Counted from the first letter of the stretch, positions 14,908 through 23,614 are shown. The stretch: DNA of 53,521 bases from Desulfatiglans sp. (GCA_012513605.1 JAAZBV010000043.1:1-53521); one strand, 5' to 3'. Numbers and translations: made by a program. Notes: generated from the letters alone by a model not told the origin.

Positions 14908-15100
14908 GCAAAGGACATTTATCCCAATCCGGAGGATTAGTTTTACCAACTTCGCACTCATTTTTATTGGGACAATCAGTAATCCATTGAGGTGGTATTA
15001 TTTGACCATTATGTTCGTACCAAATTGATGGAATAAAGAAGACTTTATTCAATACAGGACAAGGTCTTAGTATCGTTTCTTTAATTTCCTTAGTAGTCAT
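14891..15100 (-). CDS. small Cys-containing hypothetical protein
   Basis: The product is 69 aa from the ATG at 15100. The upstream ATG at 15169 is less likely because AAAGGA sits just before 15100. Four Cys (RPCPVL, DCPNKNEC and KCPLP) and many Pro suggest a small metal-binding or disulfide fold. It is the only leftward gene in the element and overlaps the end of the convergent gene before it. No family is recognised. Confidence 0.5.
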   Translation of the reverse strand: MTTKEIKETILRPCPVLNKVFFIPSIWYEHNGQIIPPQWITDCPNKNECEVGKTNPPDWDKCPLPKKPQ

Positions 15101-15224
15101 GATAACTGTCCTTTCGCGTAAGTATATAGAGGTTATATTTACATTTAAGAAAAGATTATTGCCGAACATATCATATGTATCTGGAAAATTCTAACTGTCT
15201 TTTAAAAAATATTTTGGAATGAAA

Positions 15225-15290
15225 CCTCCCCGCCGCAAGCGACGGGGTATCTAAAAAACATGGAACGCCTCAAGGGGCGGGGTATTAAAC
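15225..15290. repeat. REP-like pair of GC-rich hairpins
   Basis: The first unit (15228-15247) is CCCCG-C-CGC, AA, GCG-A-CGGGG. The second (15265-15283) has the arms CGCC and GGCG. Both end in GGGGTAT, and the second continues TAAACCC. They stand out in very AT-rich sequence. Paired GC hairpins ending in a short conserved tag resemble REP/BIME units mobilised by Y1-type (RAYT/IS200-like) transposases, but no such transposase is in this window. Nothing else was seen in 15101-15412. Confidence 0.45.
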
Positions 15291-15412
15291 CCAAGCTTCA
15301 CAATAAATAAATTTTCAAATATCCTTTGCTTAATATTACTTGACTAAAAGATAAAGTAAAAATAATATAATTGATAAATTAATCAAGAATAAATAGGAGG
15401 TTTTATCCAAGC

Positions 15413-15757
15413 ATGACAAATAAATTAAAAATGATTGATTTGGAGCCCTTGGAAGTAAATGGAAAGGTACTTTTTAAAAGTAAAAGCGATACACTATCCT
15501 CTACACATTCAGTAATAAAGTCAGAATCAGATCAGAAAGATCCTTTGCTGGAAAAAACAGCTACCCAAAAACGGGCACCGGGTCGGCCTATAGGATCAGG
15601 GAAATCGAGACTTGATTCTGTTAAGGAAGAAATTTTTCACTTGCTGGACAATGGCAGCACCAAAGTTTTTATATCAAAAAAATATAATATAACTCCGCAG
15701 GCCTTTCATAATTGGCTGAATAAAGTGGGTAGAGGAAATAGAGAACAGGGTCTGTAA
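15413..15757 (+). CDS. AT-hook plus helix-turn-helix protein
   Basis: The product is 114 aa. The first 50 residues are polar and probably disordered. APGRPIGSGK (residues about 55-64) is an AT-hook-like GRP motif. It is followed by a resolvase-type helix-turn-helix (VKEEIFHLLDNGSTKVFISKKYNITPQAFHNWL). AGGAGG lies before the ATG with long spacing. It is upstream of the integrase gene, so it may regulate integration or shape DNA. A gap of 168 bases before the integrase holds no credible gene. Confidence 0.65.
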   Translation: MTNKLKMIDLEPLEVNGKVLFKSKSDTLSSTHSVIKSESDQKDPLLEKTATQKRAPGRPIGSGKSRLDSVKEEIFHLLDNGSTKVFISKKYNITPQAFHNWLNKVGRGNREQGL

Positions 15758-15925
15758 TGAGTTATTTAAGGCTACAATCGATTTTAATGCAGAAGGGTAT
15801 CCTTTGTATAACCTTTTCATTTTAACAATTGCCATAGTGGTGGCTTGTTACATTGAATATGTATTTACCTCACTGAAGAATGCTTTCTCAGTGAAATTAT
15901 AAACTTAAAAAGAAAGGGGTAAAAA

Positions 15926-17116
15926 ATGGCAATTTTGCAAGAATGTTTCGTATGTCATAAAAAGCAGGCAGTGAAAAACAAAGTGTGTCTCTGTGGGCAG
16001 GACCTTGATGCTGCAAAAAAATCTAAAAAAATTAAATACTGGATCAGTTATCGTATGCCTGATGGAAAACAAAAAAGGGAGTCAGTTTCCGCATATACTG
16101 ATCTGGATGGATATTCGATCATGGATGCGCGAAAGGCATTATCAAAAAGGGAGGTCCAGAAATCCGAAAACCGAATCCTGGATGTAAAAAAAGAATCTAA
16201 ATGGAACTTCAATCAGCTTGCAGAATGGTATTTGTCTCTTGATTCGATTAAAGGCCTTTCATCCGCCTGGAGGGTAAAACTTGCATTGGGGAAATTTAAC
16301 TCTGTTTTCGGGGATACCTTAGTATCAAATATACAGCTTGAGGATTTAGAGAACTATCAAGCAATGAGAAAGGCTGAAGAGCTTGCACCGGCGACAATTG
16401 ATCAAGAAATGGGCGCGGCTAAAGCCATGGTATATAAAGCCTGGAATAATGAAAAAGTATCTGGGGATATTTTACGAAAGTTTAAACTGGTAAAAAAACA
16501 GTTAAAGGCAGGCGCCAATGTTAAGGATGAAGTGTTGAGTGTTTCAGAAGCGTATGCGCTGATTGACAATTGCTCAGATTTTTTAAAGCCGATTACGATA
16601 ACCGCATATCATACCGGTATGAGAAGATCTGAAGTTTTAGGCCTTAAACGAAGTCATTTGAACATGAGAGAAGGTCTTATCCAGCTTAAAGCAGAAGATA
16701 CAAAAAATGGCCGACCAAGGACCATTCCAATGAATAAGGAGCTCTTGAACCTTTTCAGAAAAATGCCGGTTAACTTTCAGAGTGAATATCTTTTTTTATT
16801 CAAGGGGCAGCCTGTTTATGATGTCCGGGCAAGCTTCCAAGCGGCTGTCAAAAAGACAGGTCTTGCATATGGACGCAAAGGGGGGCTCACGTTTCATTCT
16901 ATCCGACATACTGTCAATACTGACATGCGCCGCGCTGGAATACATCAGAGCGTTATACAGGCAATCATGGGGCATGAAGATCATAGCATGTTTGCCCGGT
17001 ATAACACTGTTGATGTTGAGGATCTGAAAAGAGCAGCGGAACGCCTGGAAGAATACAGGCAGGAAAAAATAAATGTTGACCATTCTGTTGACCAAGCTGT
17101 TGAAAATGAAAAATAG
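15926..17116 (+). CDS. int: tyrosine recombinase (element integrase)
   Basis: The product is 396 aa. The catalytic residues of the family are visible: Arg233 (TGMRRSEVLGL), His324 and Arg327 (FHSIRHT), His350 (IMGHED) and nucleophile Tyr359 (FARYNTV). The N-terminus has a Cys group (ECFVCHKK and VCLCG) resembling a small zinc ribbon ahead of an arm-type binding domain, and a SAM-like core-binding domain lies at about 90-190. AAAGGGG precedes the ATG. It sits about 110 bases from the intact tRNA-Leu and reads toward it, as expected for an enzyme that recombines at the anticodon arm. It catalyses integration and, with the excisionase-like protein, probably excision. Confidence 0.93.
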   Translation: MAILQECFVCHKKQAVKNKVCLCGQDLDAAKKSKKIKYWISYRMPDGKQKRESVSAYTDLDGYSIMDARKALSKREVQKSENRILDVKKESKWNFNQLAEWYLSLDSIKGLSSAWRVKLALGKFNSVFGDTLVSNIQLEDLENYQAMRKAEELAPATIDQEMGAAKAMVYKAWNNEKVSGDILRKFKLVKKQLKAGANVKDEVLSVSEAYALIDNCSDFLKPITITAYHTGMRRSEVLGLKRSHLNMREGLIQLKAEDTKNGRPRTIPMNKELLNLFRKMPVNFQSEYLFLFKGQPVYDVRASFQAAVKKTGLAYGRKGGLTFHSIRHTVNTDMRRAGIHQSVIQAIMGHEDHSMFARYNTVDVEDLKRAAERLEEYRQEKINVDHSVDQAVENEK

Positions 17117-17226
17117 TAAATCAGAAAAGACAGTATTGGCAAGGCTTTTAAAGGTTAACGGTGGTAAAAGTATTGTGGTGTAAGTGTTAGGGACGTTGGA
17201 TTTTTCAAGGTGCTTGTTTTTAAAAG

Positions 17227-17311
17227 TGCCGAAGGTCGGACTTGAACCGACACGAGCGTAAAGCTCACTGGATTTTGAGTCCAGCGCGTCTACCAGTTTC
17301 ACCACTCCGGC
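17227..17311 (-). tRNA. tRNA-Leu (anticodon CAA), host gene of the element
   Basis: The 85-nt class II tRNA folds with acceptor GCCGGAG/CTTCGGC, anticodon stem CTGGA/TCCAG with loop CTCAAAA (anticodon CAA at 17277-17275), a long variable arm (GAGC/GCTC) and T loop TTCAAGT. CCA is not encoded. The 5' half is chromosomal and the 3' half (17227-17283) is supplied by the integrated element. That half differs from the displaced original at four positions but keeps all pairing. Confidence 0.96.
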
Positions 17312-17326
17312 ATGATTTTTTGTGGG

Positions 17327-17354
17327 ATTATAATTGATATTCATGTCATGTCAA
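17327..17354 (-). promoter_or_regulatory. promoter of tRNA-Leu
   Basis: On the minus strand a perfect TTGACA (17354-17349) and a perfect TATAAT (17332-17327) are separated by 16 bases. Initiation near 17320 lies just upstream of the tRNA 5' end at 17311. The -35 box is one arm of an inverted repeat shared with the divergent tRNA-Ala promoter. Confidence 0.8.
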
Positions 17355-17361
17355 TATCTTA

Positions 17362-17390
17362 TTGACATGGTATCGATGTATTGTTAATAT
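17362..17390 (+). promoter_or_regulatory. promoter of tRNA-Ala
   Basis: A perfect TTGACA (17362-17367), a 17-base spacer and TAATAT (17385-17390) lie 13 bases before the tRNA 5' end. The -35 regions of the two divergent tRNA promoters form a perfect inverted repeat, ATGTCAATA and TATTGACAT, around 17358. Confidence 0.8.
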
Positions 17391-17403
17391 CGCACCCTCT
17401 TCC

Positions 17404-17479
<76 letters not shown>

Positions 17480-17491
17480 AATCAAACCAAT

Positions 17492-17517
17492 AAAAAGCAC
17501 CCTTTTGGGTGCTTTTT
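17492..17517 (+). terminator. terminator of tRNA-Ala
   Basis: AAAAAGCACCC (17492-17502) and its reverse complement (17507-17517) enclose a TTTT loop and end in five T. The A-tract on the other side makes it usable in both directions. Confidence 0.92.
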
Positions 17518-17692
17518 CATTTTTATTCCCCAGGCTGGCTAATTCAGGAATTTTTTAACAAATTCAATAAATAATTAAGTTTTATATGCCTTGTGACGAT
17601 CATACATTGGGAAGCCATGCATATTGGTAAGATTAATGCTGTACAGCTGACTATAACCGCAAATATATCGAAGTGGGCAAAGGAACAGCCGA

Positions 17693-20362
17693 ATGTTGAC
17701 AGGTGCAAAACAGGAGAATAGTTTGAATATCCCCCAGAAGCCAAAGACAGACTATTCAAAGGATGCCATCAAGAAGATGGCGGTGCTTTTTACCGATATA
17801 GTGGGGTCATCGGAATATTTTAAGAAAAACGGCGACATAGAAGGTAGAAAGATGCTTAAAATCCATCAGGATCTTGCATCCCCTGCTGTCAGTGACTTTG
17901 GCGGCAAGGTAGTCAAGATGCTTGGTGATTCTGTTATGGCCTATTTTCTTAATCCTGAAGATGCACTCAAGTCAGCCATAAAGATACAGCAGAAATTCCA
18001 GACATATAATAATGAAAAAAAGGAAAAGGGTGAGATACATATAAGGCTGTGTGTTCACTATGGTGACGGGATCATCGATGAGGGCGACATATTTGGTGAT
18101 GTCGTAAACATGGCTGCCAAATTCCTGCCCCTTGCCTCAGGTGATGAAATACTGATTTCAAGGGAACTCCATTCCACAATAAAAAATATCCCTCTTGTAA
18201 GATTTGAAGGCTTTGAGGTGCCAAAGACCAATAGTGCAATAAAGGATCTGAAGCTCTTCAAGGTTATATGGGACAGCCATATAGCGCTTGACCCTACAAA
18301 GAAGACGATTCTGCATTTAAGGCCGATATTTAACCTGGGAAGCCGCCGTTTTGATAATCTCTGGAACAAGCTGATAGCAGAAAAGAGCAGGTTCTGGTCG
18401 GTTGTAACTATCGAAAAGGAGCAGATCAACAGTGATCGTTCAATAAGCCTTATTGTAAAAAAGACCTCCCTTGCATATGAGATTGCAAGACACATTACCG
18501 GCTATCTTCAGACAAATATGGGTGATGAGGCAAACATGTGCCTCCCCTTACAGATAATCCTGGACAGTGGCGCCTATATCATTGCAGGCAGAATATCCCT
18601 GAATAATCTCAAGACTAACCTTAACCAGCTTGAGCCAGGTGAAATATATACAACCGAGAATGCATTTAAGATGATGATCAATGAAGGTATTCATAATATA
18701 AGCTTGAACAGCGGAAAAGGGTCTAACGGCTCTTTCCTTGTTTTGTCCCAGGACAAAGAGAGCCACCAGGAAGGCACAACAATGTTCAGGTATCAGCAGG
18801 CCCTTGTAAATGGCGATTTTACCCCATGTTTTTATTGCGGGAGCCAGTCCCATGAAACAAAAGCCTGTCCCTCAAAAATGATTACAGAGTTGTCAGGATA
18901 TATTGAGAAACTGGGGTATATGCCTCTGAACAGTATAAACAGCCTGTTTCTAAATTATCTCCAGGCCAACCCCGCCATATTAAACAATATTGAATCGATG
19001 AATAAAAATGATCCCATATATATGGCCCATAATGCCTTTTATGAACTCAAGGGCGTTTTCCAGCTGAGACTTTTAAGGACCATATGGAATACAAAGGAAG
19101 ATAACTGGAACCGGATAAAGGTCAGCCAGGAAGATAATGACAGGGGAGGGCTGCTCTGGTTAGGGTTTGACTGCCTCAGGGTATCAAATCACACCCAGGT
19201 TGAATCCATTATTGAGAGTGAGATAAAGAAAAAAAGCACTGACTACAAGCTGTACTGTATTGCAGGGCTCATGTATATCGAAAACAATCAGTTGAAGAAT
19301 GCCTCACTGATACTGAAAAAGGCGCTTGAGACGGCTGTAAGGATCCCTGAAAAGATATTTGTTCATTTTCTCATGTACAGGATATCCACCCTGTCAAGGG
19401 AATACAATAAGGCCAGGGAGTCATTAAGAAAGATACTGAAGCTTTCTCCTCACTGTACAGAGGCGACATATTTTGAGATCCTTTCAAAGTTCCATAGCGG
19501 CAACATTAATTCTGCTGTCGAACAATTGATAAAACTGATCAGGAAAAACAGGGATTATTATATCTATGCACTGATTGATCCTGAACTCGCAAATTACCAG
19601 AGAGAAATTGCCTCCAGTGTTGATTATCTTCTTATAGAAGCAAAGGAAAAGGCTGAAAAATTTTTGCCGATTGCAAAGGATGAGCTGACAGGACTTGAAA
19701 AAATCATTGGCAAAGAGGCTGAAGAAATAATAGAGGCAAATACTCATATCGCCAAGATAGCACAGCTTATGAGTACAAACAGCTTTTTCGGGTATCTTGA
19801 TGTGATCCATTATGAAGAGGATATCCTTAACTTAGGCAACAGGATTGTTAAAGGCCGTGAGATCAAACTTTCAAAAATAGAGGAAGAAATTGACCAGTTG
19901 ATGCAGAGGTGTAAAAAATATCTCGAATTACTTCCCTATGATTTTATGGTCAGACCTGTAGCAGGCAGGTTGAGAAGCATGGAGTACAATATTGAGATTG
20001 TGCATGAAAAAATGAAGCATCAGGCAGCAAGGGAATTTCATGATACGCTGGATAAGCTGAAAGGCTATTCCGTTGAACTGATAGCGCTGGAGAATAAACT
20101 AAGGAGAATGGATGCGTTTGCCCAGTTCCTGGGGTTTCTTGTTAAATTTTTTAAAAAGAATCTGGTATTCCAGTCCGCCAACCTAATTATATCACTCCTG
20201 CTTCTGCCCATAATGGTGCATTACCTTAACTTTATAATACCAGACCTTAATCTCTCAACAACCGGGATATGGCATTACCAGAAAGTGATCATTATCCTTG
20301 GAGGCATTACTGGCATAATCTTATCCAGTCTTACTTCCCAGAAAGGAAGTCATAAACATTAG
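17693..20362 (+). CDS. class III nucleotidyl cyclase with zinc knuckle and TPR-like region
   Basis: The product is 889 aa. Residues about 25-200 are a class III cyclase domain: FTDIVGSS and MLGDSVMAYF supply the two metal-binding Asp. Lys in KMLGD and Asp in DIFGDVVN are the usual ATP-selecting residues, so cAMP is the likely product. The transition-state Arg of VNxAAR is Lys here (VNMAAK). Residues C379, C382, H387 and C392 form a CX2CX4HX4C zinc knuckle. Residues about 500-660 are TPR-like helices (LYCIAGLMYIENNQLKNASLILKKALE), then coiled coil. Two membrane helices close the protein (residues about 825-880). AAAGGA precedes the ATG; a TTG 30 bases later also has AGGAG before it. It is probably a membrane-tethered sensor-cyclase and is monocistronic. 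Confidence 0.88.
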   Translation: MLTGAKQENSLNIPQKPKTDYSKDAIKKMAVLFTDIVGSSEYFKKNGDIEGRKMLKIHQDLASPAVSDFGGKVVKMLGDSVMAYFLNPEDALKSAIKIQQKFQTYNNEKKEKGEIHIRLCVHYGDGIIDEGDIFGDVVNMAAKFLPLASGDEILISRELHSTIKNIPLVRFEGFEVPKTNSAIKDLKLFKVIWDSHIALDPTKKTILHLRPIFNLGSRRFDNLWNKLIAEKSRFWSVVTIEKEQINSDRSISLIVKKTSLAYEIARHITGYLQTNMGDEANMCLPLQIILDSGAYIIAGRISLNNLKTNLNQLEPGEIYTTENAFKMMINEGIHNISLNSGKGSNGSFLVLSQDKESHQEGTTMFRYQQALVNGDFTPCFYCGSQSHETKACPSKMITELSGYIEKLGYMPLNSINSLFLNYLQANPAILNNIESMNKNDPIYMAHNAFYELKGVFQLRLLRTIWNTKEDNWNRIKVSQEDNDRGGLLWLGFDCLRVSNHTQVESIIESEIKKKSTDYKLYCIAGLMYIENNQLKNASLILKKALETAVRIPEKIFVHFLMYRISTLSREYNKARESLRKILKLSPHCTEATYFEILSKFHSGNINSAVEQLIKLIRKNRDYYIYALIDPELANYQREIASSVDYLLIEAKEKAEKFLPIAKDELTGLEKIIGKEAEEIIEANTHIAKIAQLMSTNSFFGYLDVIHYEEDILNLGNRIVKGREIKLSKIEEEIDQLMQRCKKYLELLPYDFMVRPVAGRLRSMEYNIEIVHEKMKHQAAREFHDTLDKLKGYSVELIALENKLRRMDAFAQFLGFLVKFFKKNLVFQSANLIISLLLLPIMVHYLNFIIPDLNLSTTGIWHYQKVIIILGGITGIILSSLTSQKGSHKH

Positions 20363-20381
20363 TCGCATAACAGGGGTCGGG

Positions 20382-21737
20382 TCAGGCGAGTTTAAGAAAA
20401 ACTGTCACAAGGCCAAGATATATAAGCAGGCTAAGGATATCATTGGTTGTTGTTACAAATGGGCCAGTTGCCAGGGCCGGGTCAATATTTATCCTTTTGA
20501 GCACCAGAGGAACTGCTGCGCCAATAAAGCCTGATATTATTATTATCATCATGAGGGAAACGGCTATCACAAGGCCCAGGCCAATGTTTCCGACCCAGAA
20601 ATATACAACTATACCCAGCAATACCCCGCATATCAGGCCATTTGCCATCGCTACTTTCATCTCGACCCATAACCTTTTCCAGACATCCACCAGACTTATA
20701 TCGCCTGTTGCAAGGCCCCTTACTGCTACTGTAGATGCCTGAGTGCCGGTATTTCCACCCATTGCCATGATAACAGGGAAAAAGAAGGCCAGTGCTATCA
20801 GTTTTTCAATCGAATGTTCAAACCGGTTGATCACAGCTGCTGCCAGCAGCCCTCCGAAAAGCCCTGCAATCAACCAGGGAAGCCTTGCCTTTGAGATCTT
20901 TATATATGAATCCTCTGTAATCTCCTGATGCATAACACCGGCCATAAGGGATATGTCTTCATCCGTCTCCTCTTCAAGAACATCAATAATGTCATCATGA
21001 GTAATGCGCCCTACAAGCCGGTTATATTCATCAACTACCGGTATGGCTACAAGGTCATATTTTTTAAAGAGCTGTGCTACCTCTTCCTGGTCACGGTTTA
21101 CATCAACCGATATGATCTCGGTATTCATGATTTCACGTATCAATCTTTCAGAGGGTTCCAAGATCAGGTCCTTCATCGAAACAACACCGACAAGCTTCCC
21201 GAAATCATCCACCACCCAGAGATAATAAAGGTTTTCCACCTCCTCTCTTTTTGACTTTATTATTTCAATAGCCTCCCTGATGGTACAATGGTCTTTAACT
21301 GCAACATATTCAAGCGCCATGATGCCGCCAGCGCTATCTTCATCATAGGGTAAAAGTTTTTCAAGGTCATCAGAGACTGTGTCATCAAGGGTCTCTATAA
21401 TGTCCTTTGCCCTTTCGGCTGGCAGGTCGCCTACCAGGTCTGCTGCATCATCCGAATCAAGTTCCTGAACAATCTCTGTAATGGCCTTGTTGTCAAGATC
21501 ATGAATAATACTTTCCTGTATCGGGGCCTCTATCTCAATGAGCACCTCTCCGGCACCCTCAGGCTCAAGCATTTCAAAGAGATAAATCCTCTCTTCCTGT
21601 TTCAGGTGTTCGATCAGGTCTGCAAGGTCAGCAGGGCGCAGGTTATCTATGAGTTTTGAAAGGTACTTGCTGTTCCTGTCATTGATTGAACTTTTGACTT
21701 CAGATATCAGTTTTTCATCTATTATATTTGACTGCAT
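20382..21737 (-). CDS. mgtE: magnesium transporter MgtE
   Basis: The product is 451 aa with the full MgtE layout. The N-domain of helical repeats spans about 1-130 (LRPADLADLIEHL, VQELDSDDAADLVGDL). Two CBS domains follow at about 135-255 (VVDDFGKLVGVVSMKDLIL and VVDEYNRLVGRITHDDII). Five membrane helices end the protein, with the selectivity element MGGNTGTQASTVAVRG. It forms a Mg2+-gated homodimeric Mg2+ channel in the inner membrane, with the cytoplasmic domains sensing Mg2+. It starts 21 bases after the nrnA-like gene, so the two form an operon. Its stop faces the cyclase stop 19 bases away. Confidence 0.96.
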   Translation of the reverse strand: MQSNIIDEKLISEVKSSINDRNSKYLSKLIDNLRPADLADLIEHLKQEERIYLFEMLEPEGAGEVLIEIEAPIQESIIHDLDNKAITEIVQELDSDDAADLVGDLPAERAKDIIETLDDTVSDDLEKLLPYDEDSAGGIMALEYVAVKDHCTIREAIEIIKSKREEVENLYYLWVVDDFGKLVGVVSMKDLILEPSERLIREIMNTEIISVDVNRDQEEVAQLFKKYDLVAIPVVDEYNRLVGRITHDDIIDVLEEETDEDISLMAGVMHQEITEDSYIKISKARLPWLIAGLFGGLLAAAVINRFEHSIEKLIALAFFFPVIMAMGGNTGTQASTVAVRGLATGDISLVDVWKRLWVEMKVAMANGLICGVLLGIVVYFWVGNIGLGLVIAVSLMMIIIISGFIGAAVPLVLKRINIDPALATGPFVTTTNDILSLLIYLGLVTVFLKLA

Positions 21738-21758
21738 TCCCTTTTAACTGCTCCTCTC

Positions 21759-22778
21759 TTATATGCTCCTGAGTTTCGCGATAATAAACTGGGCAAAATC
21801 AACCCCGTCAGGCACATCTTTTTCCAAATTGGCAAGGGGGACTTCTGCCCTGGCAGCGCTCTTGTGCCCTCCAGCAGATCCATACTCCCCAAAGAGCCTG
21901 TTTGCCAGTTTGCCTGCATCATACCTGAAGCCTGCATTCCTGAAAATTATTATAAGCTTTTTCCCGCTTATCCCTGCTGCCACTGACCATGTCACATCTG
22001 CCATCTTGATAAAAAAATCGGCTATCATTACAAGTGTATCGGGGTTATCCACAACTCCCATTGGTATAAAGACCCTGTCTTTTATGAAAATGCAATTACC
22101 CATTGCCTTTTTATAACTCTCCAGGGTCTTTCTGGTAAGTTCAGATGACTCGATCTTTTTTATATTATTAGTATTAACGAACTGAAAAAGATACCGGAAG
22201 GCATTGATATCATTTTGTGTTGATTCTCTTGTGAAATTGTCGGTATCTGTCTTTATCCCGTAGAAAAGGGCTGTTGCAAGTCTTGGTGAAGGCTTTATGC
22301 CTGCTGCACGGAGATATTCTGTAAGTATGGTTGAGGTTGCGCCATATTCCTCTTTAATATCCATAAACATGGCCTTTGACTGTGCTATAAAAGGGTGGTG
22401 ATCAATAACAATATCATACTCATATTTGCTTAACAGCTCACCATGTGAAGGCTGCGAGTCTACCAGTGCAAACTTTGTCACCTCCTCCGGGTTCATCTTT
22501 CTGATATGCCTCTGATCAAGTTTAAGCAGGTTAATCATGGCAAGGTTGTCATCTCTTTTGATGATGTTGGTATGATAGATATTTATTTTTCGCACTCTTC
22601 TCCAGAATATCCTTTTAAGCGCCATGGCGCTTGCCATTGCGTCAGGATCAGCATTCATAATGATTGCCAGCACATCATTCTGCCCGACAACATTCATGAG
22701 CAGTCGAATTCTGTCTGCAACAGATGTGGACCTGGGAAAGGGGTTTTCCATTAATACCTGCAAGTTTTTATCGGGCAT
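21759..22778 (-). CDS. DHH-family phosphoesterase (NrnA-like)
   Basis: The product is 339 aa. DHH motifs in order: NADPDAMASAMALK (motif I), ALVDSQP (motif II), VIDHHPF (the DHH motif) and FYGIKTDTDNF (motif IV). The DHHA1 end GSAGGHKSAARAEV closes the protein. The first His of the usual motif I is replaced by Asn-Ala. The family includes nanoRNases, pAp phosphatases and cyclic dinucleotide phosphodiesterases that use Mn2+. It heads an operon with mgtE, and the metal-dependent enzyme next to a metal channel is a common pairing in these bacteria. The 268 bases upstream show no gene. Confidence 0.88.
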   Translation of the reverse strand: MPDKNLQVLMENPFPRSTSVADRIRLLMNVVGQNDVLAIIMNADPDAMASAMALKRIFWRRVRKINIYHTNIIKRDDNLAMINLLKLDQRHIRKMNPEEVTKFALVDSQPSHGELLSKYEYDIVIDHHPFIAQSKAMFMDIKEEYGATSTILTEYLRAAGIKPSPRLATALFYGIKTDTDNFTRESTQNDINAFRYLFQFVNTNNIKKIESSELTRKTLESYKKAMGNCIFIKDRVFIPMGVVDNPDTLVMIADFFIKMADVTWSVAAGISGKKLIIIFRNAGFRYDAGKLANRLFGEYGSAGGHKSAARAEVPLANLEKDVPDGVDFAQFIIAKLRSI

Positions 22779-23000
22779 TGTTTTATTCTTAGAAAAATTT
22801 TATGAATAATTATTTTATATTAACTTAAATCAAGGAGGCTTAAATATCAATGTTTTAATGCTTTCTTATGTTTTTTGTGAAGATTGCCAAATAAAGAAAA
22901 GAAGTATGATGCGTATTTTATTGATAAAACCGGTGCACAGGGCATAGCCATTAAACAAGAATATCCTGCTTTAAACGCGAGGGAGCCCGGTGTTAAAACT

Positions 23001-23023
23001 GTTCTGGTTAGAGATACCAGAAC
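23001..23023 (-). terminator. hairpin after the DUF3568-like lipoprotein gene
   Basis: GTTCTGGT (23001-23008) and ACCAGAAC (23016-23023) make a perfect 8-bp stem with a seven-base loop, 24 bases past the stop of the leftward lipoprotein gene. The T-run on that strand is short, so termination is likely but weakly supported. Confidence 0.45.
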
Positions 23024-23046
23024 TGTCTTACACCTGCCACTACCTG

Positions 23047-23442
23047 TTATTTATTAAACAGATAGTCGCTGATCTTGTCTTTTATCTTATTGCTTGCAGC
23101 CTCATCGCCCATGAGGCCAACGCGTATGGTTACCTCAGTCTCTTCTACTGAATGATACTTGAAGGAGAGCTTGATCTGATCCTTTATTGAACCTGTGGTT
23201 ACTATTTTCCCTGATGTGAGTTTCCTTTGCCTTTCATATATCTGATATTCAAGATTTTCCATGGCCGATATGGATGCATCAAATGTTTTTTCCAGTGAAG
23301 CAGGGTATATAACAACGAGTTTGCCATCATAATATTTGTAGCCGCCCAGCCCTATAGCTGCCCCGCCAATAAAGGCCACAGGAGCGCAGGAAGAGAGGAC
23401 AATTGAAATCATAACAGCAAGTATACAAAATTTTTTACACAT
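23047..23442 (-). CDS. DUF3568-like small lipoprotein
   Basis: The product is 131 aa from the ATG at 23442, chosen because AGGAG precedes it and it opens directly into a lipoprotein signal peptide ending in the lipobox LSSC. The next residues (APVAFIGGAAIGLGGYKYYDGKL) are typical of this family. The mature part alternates helix and strands (YPASLEKTFDASISAMENL, then VTIRVGLMGDEAASNKI). It is anchored in the envelope and its function is unknown. It is monocistronic and divergent from ileS. Confidence 0.8.
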   Translation of the reverse strand: MCKKFCILAVMISIVLSSCAPVAFIGGAAIGLGGYKYYDGKLVVIYPASLEKTFDASISAMENLEYQIYERQRKLTSGKIVTTGSIKDQIKLSFKYHSVEETEVTIRVGLMGDEAASNKIKDKISDYLFNK

Positions 23443-23583
23443 TATATTTTCTCCTTTTTTGGGGTAGAGGGTATTTTCAAACCGATTATTTTCAATATAA
23501 ATAATAGTTATAATATTCGATGTCAATATATCTTATAATATATCGATTTCAAGATTAATGTCATTTAATCAACATATTGGTTT

Positions 23584-23614
23584 GACTTGGATTATCTCTT
23601 TTGGTAATCAAGTC
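23584..23614 (+). promoter_or_regulatory. hairpin or weak promoter before ileS
   Basis: GACTTGGATTA (23584-23594) can pair with TAATCAAGTC (23605-23614) with one bulged G, followed by CTTTATTT. The same bases also read as a weak promoter (TTGACT, 17 bases, TAATCA). No T-box features are visible. Either reading is tentative. Confidence 0.3.

Larger units (their letters stand above)
10546..17283. mobile_element. integrative element in tRNA-Leu(CAA) with an iteron replicon
   Basis: The element is about 6.7 kb and is bounded by the tRNA-Leu 3'-half repeats (10546-10602 and 17227-17283). The tyrosine integrase gene lies next to the right end and reads toward the tRNA. Inside are a Rep-like gene with an overlapping iteron array, a DNA-binding excisionase-like protein, a GC-rich structured block, several unknown small genes and an AT-hook/HTH protein. 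No phage structural, conjugation or packaging genes are recognisable. The flanks are ordinary core genes. It best fits a plasmid-like or satellite-type integrative element able to replicate after excision, but replication and mobility are inferred only. Confidence 0.85.

Noticed and set aside
17544-17759. 71-codon leftward frame after tRNA-Ala
   Set aside because: No ribosome-binding site and it overlaps the start of the cyclase gene.
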